DNA of 36,584 nt, from NCBI GenBank assembly GCA_025201365.1, contig JAIXMF010000115.1:1-36584 (forward strand), read 5' to 3'. The position numbers and the translations under genes were made by a program. Origin of the DNA: Syncephalis plumigaleata. Lineage: Eukaryota; Zoopagomycota; Zoopagomycetes; Zoopagales; Piptocephalidaceae. Every line of letters starts with the position of its first letter. The stretch's first letter is position 1. Below, in pieces: positions 1 through 9,735 of the stretch. The notes beneath the pieces were generated by a model. That model made no database searches, had not been told where the DNA came from, and worked only from the letters and a program-made list of their open reading frames with translations.

Positions 1-28
1 TCATTATCGTCATTATAAAATAGCTTAC

Positions 29-245
29 CATGTTCAAGTGGTAGGCGTGTCCGTGTTAGCATTTGAACTAGTTGTGCTATTTGCAGTTGATGCAGGGGAG
101 GTTTGCGAACGTAAAAACAAAGCCAGTCGATTATTGAGACGTTGAATCTCTGCGATTGCTGCTGCACCAACTGCTGTAGTTCAGTTGTCGTTTCCGGCAA
201 CGGTTCCGGTCGAGAGAGTCGACGCACTTTGTGTGGAAACTCCAT
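29..245 (-). CDS. First exon of an unidentified protein, running off the left edge
   Basis: On the minus strand an ATG at 245 opens a 72-codon frame that begins MEFPHKVRRLSRPEP and includes a Gln-rich stretch (ELQQLVQQQSQRF) followed by IIDWLCFYVRKPPLHQLQIAQLVQML. The frame runs into a good donor (GTAAGC at 28-23), with one base carried into the next codon, and the rest of the gene lies outside the window. The composition looks like real coding sequence: amphipathic, no low complexity apart from the Gln patch. I do not recognise the family. The start is the only ATG in the exon that precedes the conserved-looking part, but an upstream exon cannot be excluded. Confidence 0.5.
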
Positions 246-1060
246 AGCCGTGGCGAATACGGTATAATTTATATCTGGTGCGTCTGTCGCCTGAACTCTA
301 TGCATATAAGGTAGGCTATATGCACTCACGCAATGCACACAGTGTGGAATAGCTAGATTGATAATAAAAAGCAAACGGACAGAATAGCAACTCAATAGGA
401 AAGATGCTTTGTAACGATAGTTATAAACAGTAGACCAGTCGTATTCTACTCGCTTGCCTCTATATAACCCGTTCTAACTAACTGATTGATGGGTAGTATG
501 CAAACACACGTATGCACTACTAAACTATAAGAGGAGGAGGAGGAGGAACAAGCGACAACAACCGTGAGTGTGTAAGCGTAACACCAACGACAACGACAAC
601 GACGATAACAGTAGAAGAGAGGTGGTAGCAATAATAACAAGGATAACAAATAACAAATAGACTAATGCTATTACTTAATAGAAATAGAAGGAAAGAAGCG
701 ATGCAGTAGTTTGTAACGCAAGCGAGTGTTAAGGAAAGGAGAGGAAAGCGACACAATGAAAGCGCTGTGAGTGCAAGTGCAAGTGCAAGTGCAATGGTGG
801 TGCACTGTCAATCCTTGCATCCGTTATTCCTAATACTGCACTAAAAGTTAGTGCGATGCATCTACCCCAAACAGTGTTGTCATGTTGGTGCATCTATACT
901 GCTATTAGAATGATTGAGAATAAGAAAATACAAGTAGCGTAATCGATATGATATGAAATAATAATAGTAACAACTTGCTCGTAAATACTATAAGTAAAAG
1001 CAGGATTATGTAGACATTTCACTGATAATACACGCGCGTACTATGATTACATTTTATTGA
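246..1060. other. Intergenic, simple-sequence rich
   Basis: No convincing gene. It contains a GAG/GGA run near 531-547, CAACGA repeats near 584-605 and a (GTGCAA)n run at about 771-794. The short minus-strand reading frames here are low-complexity translations of these repeats. The region should hold the promoter of the left-edge gene and the 3' end of the RGG protein gene. Confidence 0.5.
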
Positions 1061-1918
1061 TTATGTCTCACTAACATTCACTACATTTACAACTTCTTTA
1101 GGACGTGGTAGTCCGGGAATAATCGGATTGTTATGACGGGATACCCGAGGATAGTAGGTGCCAGGCGAAGCAATATGCGCATGCGATACTGCTACTTTGG
1201 CACGCTGCTCGAGTTCCCATCGACTTGGTGTTGTCTATAGCAATAATAAACGTAAATTAGAACATAGAAACTTAGTAATGATGCTATTAATTCAATGGGT
1301 GTTTGTATGTGCTCGTACACTAATATCATTGTAATCCTCATCATCAGCAATGTTACTTACCTCGAATACATTGACGGCGCTTAGTCGATGCCCGCCACTA
1401 CCGCCACTGCCACTACCACTGCTGCTATTTTGCGTGGGTGGAGCAAATGGTGTATTGGCGGCTATTCCCATATCGATACTATTTGAAATAATGATAATGA
1501 TAAATAAGATTAGTATACTTTTACTCGCGCGTCATATATTGAGTACTATTACCCTGTAATACTCGTGAGGCTAGCATGTCCAGTTATACCAGCTGGATTG
1601 GTATTTGGACGTCGTCCAGGGGAAGAAAACGCGCCCGACGTACCTACACCACCACTCGATCCAGGCAAGCTAATAATGGAGCAATCGTATTAGATAGGAC
1701 GGGTAGTCATTTGCGTTCTCTTACCCGCTACTATTACTAGGATAGACTGGACTGAATCCGACAGTATTGGTGCCACTACCACCGCCTGCACTACCTCCTC
1801 GACCAAATGAGCCACGATTAAAGCCACGTCCTCGTGACATACCGCGATTACCGCCGCTATTCGACATGCCACGTCCACGACCGCGGAATCCACCGCTCAT
1901 ATCAGTGGGCGTGTCCAT
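1061..1918 (-). CDS. RGG/Gly-rich small protein, four exons
   Basis: Exons on the minus strand are 1918-1725, 1669-1553, 1478-1361 and 1234-1061, giving 200 residues. Donors are GTAAGA, GTAATA and GTAAGT; acceptors are TTAG, ATAG and ATAG; and the phases agree throughout. Residues about 8-45 are an RGG/GRG domain (GGFRGRGRG, GGNRGMSRGRGFNRGSFGRGG). The middle is Gly/Ser/Pro-rich (SSGSGSGGSGG). The C-terminal 60 residues look folded or conserved (PSRWELEQRAKVAVSH, then RHNNPIIPGLPRPKEVV). RGG domains usually bind RNA and are arginine-methylated, so an RNA-associated role is an inference. I do not recognise the C-terminal part. Confidence 0.7.
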
Positions 1919-3914
1919 GTTAGATTGCTAATAAAGTTAGCTGATTAAAGAAAAGAGCGAGTAAAGAGAAAGAAGCGAGTTACTAGTTGGAAAAAATATT
2001 GTTACAACAAATTTATAGTTGACCATTTTATGTGGAACACATCTCTTTCCCCTTTCAAATATCGAGTTTTCTAACATCTCATAATGCACGTTACAGCTAT
2101 CTTGGATGGCTATTATTGACATGCAAGTATTGAATGCTTTATTCCACGTTGAATTGATTGTCATTTTATTGCTTAATAGCTGTGTTTATTCGAGTATGTA
2201 TCGTGAATACGGCAATGTAAGCTTCGTATCATTTAATATTATTGATAACTTTGCTGTAATGGTATGATGCCGCTTATAGCTCAGCAACAAATAGGTAAAA
2301 GCAACAAAGGACGGTGATATAATGATGAATATTGCTAGTAAGTGTACTAGTACGATTCAGTATGTGCTATGCAAGTCTATGAGCAATTGGAGAAGTTGTT
2401 GGTAGAGTAAACTGCATGTGTATGTAAATGAATGAATGGATTTATTAGATCGTAAGTATGCTGGTTTATACAGCGTAATCAATAATGATAATTGATCATA
2501 TTAACTAGATGAATGTCGTATAGCATTATAGATAGCATCGAGTATGTTCATGTTCCATTGACACGTCCATATGATTGTGGGATCATTCGATGACATGTCG
2601 TGATAGATTGCAATCAGTATCGATCATGTCAATTGACAATGGAATGAGCAATGATAGATGACATACAAATGAACATGTCATGTAGATGTCATGATAATGA
2701 ATGACATTTGTATGAATGTGACAATCAAGTCAGAATAATAATTACATGCACGCTCTATCATTGGAAGCTATCGTGTATTGTTCGTAATTCGCACGTATTT
2801 CTATGCTAAAAGTGCATAATATCGGCTACTCATCCTAATTTGCCATCACTGTCCAACTAGGCAGACATGCTTCCTATTATTACCTAGTCACTTCTTAATC
2901 GACTTCATCGAACAGCCGACTATCCTCACCACACATGCATGTAATACGCATAACAATCCGAGCATAGCATAATGGCTAGTGTTAGTGAAATGCGGGACTA
3001 AGGAGTTAAAACAGGTGAAGATGGAAATGAGTACTTTTATTGACAGGGAAGAATGATGTCGAACAAATAGGTGGATGTAAACGAGCTACGTCAGTTCCCA
3101 GACTAATGATAGTTGCATTCGATAATTCCAAGCAAGTAAACACTCCCTCCTTCGGCAACTGCTCATATTCCCCATCTTGCTTACATTGGACTGAACGATC
3201 CGACTACTTTGAAAGCAACGGATATCATTAAACACTCGTACATTGTTGTATGCTTGCATTTGTGTCATTGTATCGCAAATGACGGTTACTTCATTCCTCG
3301 TTAAATGATTGGCTATTCTATTCATTTAGCACAGACCTCTATTCGAAAATGGAATGGCTGTAATACGCTCTGTTGAACTGGTATGTTTTACTCAAACTGA
3401 GGTTGGCTGCTTAACCCTTGGCCAGCAAATACCCGCCCAGTTCCCTCATGTGGGGTTGGCAAAGTGCATGCCCTTTTGTTCATGGTATTAAGGCCTTTCA
3501 GTTCATCTCTTACAAAACTAGCTTACTCAAATACTAACCCTGATATTTTTGGACAATGGCGACTTCTATCACACCACCACCAAAGTAATTCTAATGCGAA
3601 TGTTTCTTCCTGGAAATAACAGGTAAAAGAGAAATGGGAGTGGCGAGTATGGAGGAAATAGTGGATAGCTACATATGATTGGGTTACAAAGTCCCGTGAA
3701 AAGAATCTCAGGTGAAGGAAAGAAGGAGAGAAGGCCTCTTAGAGCTAAAGCAATCTAATGAAATGTGTAATGCAGCGTTGCATCACCATTCCATACCGTT
3801 ATGACGTGTTGGCATGTGGAGTAGATGCTTAGGGGAATTACTCGCGTGGATAATGAACGACACCACGATAGTCATCATCATGCTTTCCACCTAAATATTT
3901 AGCATCATCTCGGC
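1919..3914. other. 2-kb intergenic region upstream of the first micro-exon gene
   Basis: No gene can be supported. The 60-80 residue frames at 1937-2164 and 3040-3325 overlap on opposite strands, lack splice-compatible extensions and look random. The notable content is a cluster of TGACA/TGTCA motifs at 2559-2723. The rest is AT-rich unique sequence. It separates the divergent RGG-protein gene (-) and the micro-exon gene (+), so promoters for both should lie here. Confidence 0.5.
2559..2723. promoter_or_regulatory. Cluster of nine TGACA/TGTCA motifs
   Basis: TGACA or its complement TGTCA starts at 2559, 2591, 2627, 2634, 2659, 2676, 2687, 2702 and 2719: nine copies in 165 bp. Two of them form the perfect 12-bp palindrome TGTCAATTGACA at 2627-2638. 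TGACA-type cores are bound by TALE-class homeodomain proteins, among others. Which factor acts here, and on which flanking gene, is unknown. Confidence 0.4.
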
Positions 3915-3923
3915 TATAAATAA
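3915..3923 (+). promoter_or_regulatory. TATA box of the first micro-exon gene
   Basis: TATAAATAA lies 112-120 bp upstream of the ATG at 4035. It is followed by a pyrimidine-rich stretch typical of a fungal transcription start (about 3937-3995). Confidence 0.6.
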
Positions 3924-4034
3924 GACGCTATTGACACACTCTGCTTGCCATCTTCATATTCACTCTTCTACACTGCTCTACTCTACTCTCGTTCTAGTTA
4001 GCTGGACTATCTATTCCACTTGGTCAATATCAAC

Positions 4035-4947
4035 ATGAAGTTCTCTGCCGCTATCGCTATTGCCGTCACCGTTGTCGCTCTCACCAGTCTGGTCGCCGTT
4101 GAAGCTAGTCCCGTCCTGGATCGTCGTGGTATGTCTGACCGTAACCCTCTCAATTGATGTACTAATCGTAGCCTATTGTTTCATTGTCCACCGATGATTA
4201 CCGATAGGTCGTAAGTTCATGTATATTAAATGGTTGTTTTGACATGCTAATCGCATCATAATGTTTATTCTTCCTATTAATTTGTTAGCTCAAAGCAGTA
4301 AGCTATTCTATTGACCATAACAAGTACTATGCTAATCATATCATAATGTTTATTCTATCTATTCATTTGTTAGCTCAAGAACGTAAGCTATTCTATTGAC
4401 CATAATAAGCACTATGCTAATTGTAATACAAACCAAAATCATATGTGCTGCCATTCAAGCACCCGTAAGTTATCATTCTGATCCTAGTGTACGACTACTA
4501 ACCGTAATCTGTCACACAATCCATACATTTGTCTATCACAGTGTGTAGGTTACCATTATGATCGTAATGAATGACGTACTAACTATGATATCGCACACGA
4601 TCCACATACGTTCCCGTATAACAGAAAGTAAGTTATCATTCTGACCATAATAAATGAGATACTAATTATGATATGTCATATAATTTGCATACATCCTTGG
4701 ATACCAGCCTGTAAGTTACCATTCTGACCGTAATGAATGGGGTACTAATTACAGTATGGCGCATGATCCATGTATGTTTTTGTATGATAGAAAGTAAGTC
4801 ATTATTCTTATCGTAATGAACGATATATTAATCACAATACAATCCACGTTAATTGAATGATGGTAAGCAGTAAGTAATAATCCACAATAATCATACCCAT
4901 ACTAATCCATTATGATTACAGGACAAGACAAGGATATCATCAAGTAG
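4035..4947 (+). CDS. Micro-exon gene encoding a small secreted peptide precursor (locus 1)
   Basis: Exon 1 (4035-4128) encodes a signal peptide (MKFSAAIAIAVTVVALTSLV, then AVEA), a short pro-segment SPVLD and dibasic RR, and ends at donor GTATGT. The following exons are tiny: 4208-4210 GTC; 4296-4297 CA (or 4289-4297); 4380-4382 AAC (or 4374-4382); 4460-4464 CACCC; 4542-4544 TGT; 4625-4627 AAA; 4708-4710 CCT; 4791-4793 AAA; 4868-4869 CA; and a terminal exon from 4922 with stop TAG at 4945-4947. Introns are 52-85 nt with GTAAG/GTAGG donors and CTAAT-like branch motifs. With the short forms, the frame is open for 48 residues and the part after RR reads GPNHPVNLNRQDKDIIK. Using the 9-nt form of the third exon shifts the final frame so that translation runs past the AATAAA at 5076, so I prefer the short form. 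The RR site suggests Kex2-type release of the peptide; function unknown. A paralogous gene lies at 34308. Exon choices need RNA data. Confidence 0.7.
4211..4867 (+). repeat. Tandemly duplicated intron-plus-micro-exon units
   Basis: Successive introns of this gene are copies of each other. Those starting at 4465, 4545, 4628, 4711 and 4794 share GTAAGTTACCATTCTGACCG-like starts, a CTAAT motif at about position 35 and CACAATCCA/GATCCA near the end, with periods of 77-83 nt. A second family is seen in the introns starting at 4298 and 4383 (nearly identical first 35 nt) and in the 3' halves of those starting at 4211 and 4298 (both contain ATCATAATGTTTATTCT and end TTTGTTAGCTCAA). The copies are diverged, so duplication is not very recent. 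Confidence 0.75.
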
Positions 4948-5328
4948 ATATTATAGGTATGCAAGTCAAGAATGGATTGGTGCAAGACCCTCATTTAGTG
5001 TCCATGCCATTCAAGTCATTATTCCTTGGTACAACAACCACAATTATATCTACAAGATCATTCAATCATTTATTGAATAAATATGTCGTATTCTGACCGT
5101 TACATCGCATCTAACGAAATCATATATCATTTTCATTAACTCCATTATACGTCACGTTATATCGTATTTGCATTTCAACATTGGACAGATTTACACTTTC
5201 AGATGGGATTGAATTGTTAAGAACGTAACTTTATTTTAATAAATCACCCAGCATATTATACACATATTCCAATTATGGAAACATGAGATGTAAATAAAAC
5301 TCGTATAAACTTGCTATTGAGTAGATTG
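4948..5328. other. Convergent intergenic region
   Basis: It holds the 3' UTRs of the micro-exon gene (+) and the secreted-protein gene (-), each with an AATAAA-type signal. No further gene is seen. Confidence 0.5.
5076..5081 (+). terminator. Polyadenylation signal of micro-exon gene 1
   Basis: AATAAA lies 129 nt after the preferred stop codon, in AT-rich sequence. The gene is convergent with the minus-strand gene that ends at 5329, which has its own signal (TTTATT on the plus strand at about 5230). Confidence 0.5.
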
Positions 5329-6517
5329 TTATGATGGTTTACGGAAAAATTGAGTAAACTTATTTCCAGATGGTTTCGGCGGTGTTGACATACTCTTCAA
5401 TGCGGCCACAAGGGTAGTACAATCTCTAGTTTGTCCCAATGAGGCATATACTTGAAGCAGCGAAATATAGGCAGCTGTAGCTTCTTCTAATTTCTTTCCG
5501 GTTGAATCCTGAGGCATCGCAGGACCAGGCTTCTGTTGTATATATCGTGCTATTTTCACACGATCATCAGGAGTAACATTTTGTGGGTTTACCCCAATAC
5601 GTGGGTCAACGTCGCGTGAAATAATGTGGAGTAGTTCCTCATGGTAACCACTACATCCATAAGGGCCTGATGACCCAAGACTTTTTGTTATTGGCGTGGT
5701 ATTGATATCCAACGGGTTTGTAGGCAGTTGAGGCTTTCCTGTTACAGCAAACTCAGCTATTGTTGCCTTCAATTGACCAGTAGGTAGTTGCAGAACTCTA
5801 GCCTCTACATTTATATGTTAGATAAATGTGATATAACTTGGTAATACTTACTGCCTAAGTTTAGATCTATCTGTTTAATACCGGCATTATAAAGGTACAT
5901 GGAGCCTACGAAATAGTTAGTACATGCATTAAATAGCACAGATAAGCAGCTTACCTTTAAGTATTTGCGGCATGACTTGATTGAGAGCAATGAGACGATC
6001 TGCGTAGTTTTTAGGCTGCATGAATTGCTCCAAGTGCATTCCATTAATATTACGGTAGACAAGACAGTTTCCTGCAGGTTGAGATGGTCCTGCGGGAACT
6101 GCTATAGGTTTCACCGGATCCTTCACATAATTACGATATTCTTCGTTGGCTCCTTTAAGCGTAATTCGTGCGTTCACAAGTACCTGTTATACAAGGGTAA
6201 GTAGAAGTATGAACAATGTCCATTATACTTGCCCTAAATGCTCCGTTATTACTATCTCCAACAATACACGTCATATATGCAGGCTCTCCATTATACGTAA
6301 GCTGAGCAGCACTAGAAGTCCTGTCTCCACTAATCCACTGCAAATTTAATAGGCCTTCATTGGCAGCTACTTGCTTTGTGAAGAAGCTACGAGCATACAG
6401 GTTTGGATCGGGGTTTCCAGTGACAGCAGTACCAACTGCTTGTGTTTGGGTGGCACATGATATCAGCACCAATACTGCGGTTATTGCCAATGTCGTTTGA
6501 TGAAGTAGTGAACGCAT
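5329..6517 (-). CDS. Secreted protein of unknown family, four exons
   Basis: Minus-strand exons are 6517-6233, 6183-5955, 5905-5852 and 5804-5329, giving 347 residues. The N-terminus MRSLLHQTTLAITAVLVLIS, then CATQTQA, is a clear signal peptide. The mature part has only about four Cys (TCIVG, GNCLVY, YGCSGY, RDCTTL) and no transmembrane segment. It includes the segments NARITLKGANEEYRNYV and DRLIALNQVMPQILK, and ends FTQFFRKPS. Exon 1 ends AGG followed by GCAAGT, so intron 1 is a GC-AG intron: the GT site 4 nt further in (GTATAA) leads to a stop, while the GC donor keeps the frame exactly (…NNGAFR/VLVNARI…). The other introns are GT-AG. The start was chosen at the ATG directly before the signal peptide; an upstream in-frame ATG lies in the GA repeat and is unlikely. 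I do not recognise the fold. Confidence 0.75.
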
Positions 6518-6596
6518 GTTATTCGTGATATCTAGTAGAATCCAAAGATAGGATAGACGAGCGTGTATATGTGTGGATAGCGAGAGATGAGAGATG

Positions 6597-6614
6597 AGAG
6601 AGAGAGAGAGAGAG
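6597..6614. repeat. (GA)n microsatellite in the 5' leader
   Basis: A short GA run lies between the TATA-like element and the ATG of the secreted-protein gene (it reads CT on the coding strand). Confidence 0.5.
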
Positions 6615-6655
6615 ATGATGGTTTGATGCAAAGAAAGTAGCAATATTGCCGTCTC

Positions 6656-6662
6656 TATTTAT
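6656..6662 (-). promoter_or_regulatory. TATA-like element of the secreted-protein gene
   Basis: On the minus strand this reads ATAAATA within CATAAATAG, about 140 nt upstream of the ATG at 6517. Confidence 0.45.
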
Positions 6663-6680
6663 GTCGTAAACAGCTCAGAT

Positions 6681-7060
6681 GTGCCATTCTACTGAATAGA
6701 ACGATGCTTCGACTGTAAACTGAGTATGGCAGAACAAAACAACCTCAACTCCACATGTAGAATTGCCATTAATAGTATAGCAATCACCAGTTATGTTATG
6801 TTTTGTTTTATCTTGATAATTCGGAATGTGCCCCATTCTTTTTCGTTCTACTTTGGATAAAGGGATGCTTCGAGTATAAACCGCGCATTGCGGAACAAAA
6901 CAATCTCAACTCCATATGTCAATTGCCATTAATAGTATGACATCCATCAGCTGTATTCTGTTTTTGTTTGACGTTGATAATTCGGAATGTGCCGTTCTAT
7001 CCCATCCTACTTTGGATGAAGGGATGTTTTAGTTGTAAACTACGCATTAAAGAAAAGGAG
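6681..7060. repeat. Promoter-proximal tandem repeat, about 2.5 copies
   Basis: Diverged units of about 147-161 bp begin at GTGCC at 6681, 6828 and 6989; the third is partial. Shared blocks include GATGCTTCGA, GGAACAAAACAA, CTCAACTCCA, AATTGCCATTAATAGTAT and TTGATAATTCGGAATGTGCC. The repeat sits immediately upstream of the TATA-like element of the minus-strand secreted-protein gene, so it may multiply a regulatory site. This placement is seen; the role is inferred. Confidence 0.75.
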
Positions 7061-7533
7061 AAAACATTGCACGATATCAACTTCTATTATTAGCATGCTC
7101 ATTATTAGAAAGATACTCATCCAATTTAATCTTGTATTGACTAGTATATCTATGTACGGATGATCATGCTATTGATAGCTGCAATAATATACTATTGTCA
7201 GTATCATGATATGAATCGATTTACATTCAATGAAATCATCGATTTTATCGTTTCTTCTACGGTAGCTCAGCAACCCAGTAATGGTGGCAAGTATGAATCG
7301 AGAACTAGTTATAATTCTTTCCTGGCCTACTTAGCTCTATATGAACCAACTCATCGATCATTGACGATGATTAAGCCATGAGTCAAACTATTGAGATATC
7401 CATACAATATTGGTACAATAGACGATGTTTTCTTTTTAAAATCTAATTATATAAAAAAACATAAAAGAAACACGAAACAAAATTAAAGTGTATTTATTTC
7501 TTTTTATTCCTCTTTTCTTTTAGGTATCATATA
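7061..7533. other. Intergenic region upstream of ELP6
   Basis: AT-rich, with an A-rich stretch (about 7440-7490) and a T-rich tract just before the ELP6 start (7490-7521). The 73-residue frame at 7160-7381 has no supporting features. Confidence 0.4.
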
Positions 7534-8544
7534 ATGGCGTATGCCTCTTTGTCAACGCTACTTCACGGTGACAGTGAACTGCCACCTAGTGGTGAGTGTC
7601 ATCTCATTGCAGATAGTCTAGAAGCGGACGGCAACTTTCTATTACATCATTATGTGGCGGCATTCCTTCGTAATGCAACTACTACACCGATTACACAGCC
7701 TCAAGTAATATTTATTAGTACTAGTCAGATATTCTCTCATTACGCTGCTATCGGAAAGAAACTGGTAGGTGCTACTATTCACCTGGTATGATCCTACTAA
7801 TTAAACGCTATCTCATAAGGGTATGAATCTTATTGCGGCCAAGTCGAAGAATCAACTCTACTTTATGGATTTACTCTATCGTTTTACGGCACCAGTTGAT
7901 CCTGCTAGTGCTACCGGTGATGTAGCACGTCCCGATATCGCAACTTACAAACTACCCACTGTACCTAATAGCTCGTTTGCCTGGATAGCTCAATCGGATG
8001 ATCCATCTACCATCGATTGGGAAGCATCATTAGCGCGAGTCGTCACCATTCTAACCGATTTATGTCGAGATAAATCGACGACACCAACGCGTACCGCAGT
8101 GATTATTGATGATTTGACTGCATTATTATTTGCGGGATGTTCGGCGCAAGTACTCGTAGGATTTACACGCGTACTACGTCGTCTATGTGATACGGTAAAT
8201 AGTCATTGTAATGTGTAGATATTCATATCCTAACTATATACCATTGTAATTAGCATGGGATTAATTTGATTATACTAGCTCATGATGACTTGAAGTTTGA
8301 ATCAGACGTCGAGCATGATATGTGTATGAAGTTGGTGGCTCGTCTAGCGCACGTTGTCTTGGCGGTACAAGGACTGGAAAGCGGCGTATCCCGCGACGTA
8401 CACGGTCAGGTAACATTGATGCGAGGTGCAGCCAAAATGGATGCCACTCGAGCTACGACGTTCCATCCTCGTCTATTGCATTATCGTCTTTTGGAGAATG
8501 GTGCGCAGTTCTTTGCACCAGGTTATGCGGCCTCTGTAATTTAA
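7534..8544 (+). CDS. ELP6: Elongator complex protein 6
   Basis: Exons 7534-7764, 7820-8212 and 8254-8544 give 304 residues, close to the usual family length. Elp6 is part of the Elp4-Elp5-Elp6 RecA-like hexamer of Elongator, which supports wobble-uridine modification of tRNA. It shares with animal ELP6 the segments ADGNFLLHHYVAAFL, SHYAAIGKKLGMNL, GLESGVSRDVHGQVTLM and QFFAPGYAASVI, in the same order. There is no Walker A motif, as expected for this subunit. Intron 1 uses GTAGGT. For intron 2 the donor GTGTAG at 8213 gives the best-fitting length, but GTAAAT at 8195 would also keep frame and remove six residues. Confidence 0.88.
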
Positions 8545-8753
8545 AATGACTTGCTTGCCACAATAAAACTAGTAAGACCATGACCGTTACTCTTTATTAG
8601 ACTTATGCATTCAACAACAGCCTTTATTTAATGTAATACGGCGTAGTTTATTTGATTGCAATAGTGCAATACGAATGCTATCGAGTATAAGTCTCAAATT
8701 TACATGATAATTCATTTTGATGCTTACTTACAATCCATGGTATAGTACTATTG

Positions 8754-9421
8754 TTAAAGATTGATGGCTGCCATACCATAAGCATCGTAGCGCTCACCGG
8801 TAACACCGATATCATCGATATGCTTGCGTAGTTCCTTGTCATCCTCATCGGTGATGGTTACATTGCTTGCACCAAGGTTCTCCTCCATGTACTTGACACG
8901 TTTAGTACCTGGAATCACAAAGATGCTGATAGTACAAATTGATATAGTCGACACCGAGTCGTTGCAAGCTTTCCTCGCAGCATCGTCGAATGTAGGATGG
9001 TTCGGCACAGATGCCAAGTCGACCACCAGGGTATAAACGAATGGCAAACTTTGTACAAATAAATACCTTGTCTCGATTATCATTGAGTACACGAGAGGTT
9101 ACTCGCTCGTTATGTCCCATACCATACGCATTCTACATCAGTGAATAATGAGTATCCAGTTAGCGTAAACTCTTCTGAATAACTTACCGCAGTATCCCAA
9201 AAGATACATCCATCCTCGATGGCACGCTTCAATGTAGCAATACCTGACGCGATAATCTCGTCACTTTCATCGACGGGTAGATCGCTCAATGGTACATTGC
9301 CGGATTTTGGACTACCTCCGTAAATACCGGGTGACATACTCATACATCCAAGTCCAATGGCAGGTAATAATGGACCATTATCACCGAGTTGTCGCTTTGT
9401 AATATCGAAAGTGCGAACCAT
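8754..9421 (-). pseudogene. Aldo/keto reductase with internal deletion and frame break
   Basis: Minus-strand exon 1 (9421-9188) encodes an AKR N-terminus (RQLGDNGPLLPAIGLGCMSMS, then SGIATLKRAIEDGCIFWDTA). After a 55-nt intron, exon 2 starts at 9132 with NAYGMGHNERV and continues to VFICTKFA and GVDYINLYYQH, so the catalytic Asp, Tyr, Lys and His positions are all present. At about 8920-8935 the sequence jumps straight to the family's C-terminal motif VIPGTKRVKYMEEN, but in a different frame; the N-terminal frame stops at 8902-8904. The part of the (beta/alpha)8 barrel normally between these motifs (roughly 110-140 residues) is missing. It looks like a deletion-inactivated gene next to the FAD hydroxylase. 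A truncated 154-residue product could still be made. An assembly error is the main alternative. Confidence 0.75.
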
Positions 9422-9735
9422 ATTGAATGGTAGAGTGTCGTTGTCGCTACTATAATTCCATCATAAACTTGTGCTATTTATTTGTTACAAATCAATACCA
9501 GTGACATAGTTAGAGTTAGTATGCAGTACTACACTCGGAATGGCAGTATGACTAACAATTGGTTTATACATGTATTGCCATGTGTGTATATTTTGATAGC
9601 AATGGATTAGCTGGTATGACCATTTATATTGTAGCGCATTACATAATATACAAACAGTATAACCGCTACACATTAATAATAAACCAATTATTTGCTTTGA
9701 TAAACGCCATTTACTATCTGCTACTTGTAGTTGCA
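9422..9735. other. Short intergenic region
   Basis: AT-rich, between the decayed AKR gene and the 3' end of the FAD hydroxylase gene. Overlapping frames on both strands look random. Confidence 0.4.

Noticed and set aside
446-756. Ser/Leu/Val-rich minus-strand frames of 67-78 residues
   Set aside because: They are translations of GAG, CAA and ACG simple repeats, with no splice or start context.
2441-2456. An isolated TTAG-ATC-GTAAGT unit that looks like another 3-nt exon
   Set aside because: No neighbouring units, no upstream signal-peptide exon, and about two such matches are expected by chance per strand in this window.
3040-3325. Overlapping 63- and 79-residue frames on opposite strands
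   Set aside because: No domain, signal peptide or exon continuity; consistent with chance in 2 kb of intergenic DNA.
4211-4867. CRISPR-like regularly spaced repeats
   Set aside because: The repeated part is the diverged intron, with 2-5 nt between copies and splice signals at each border, in a eukaryotic gene.
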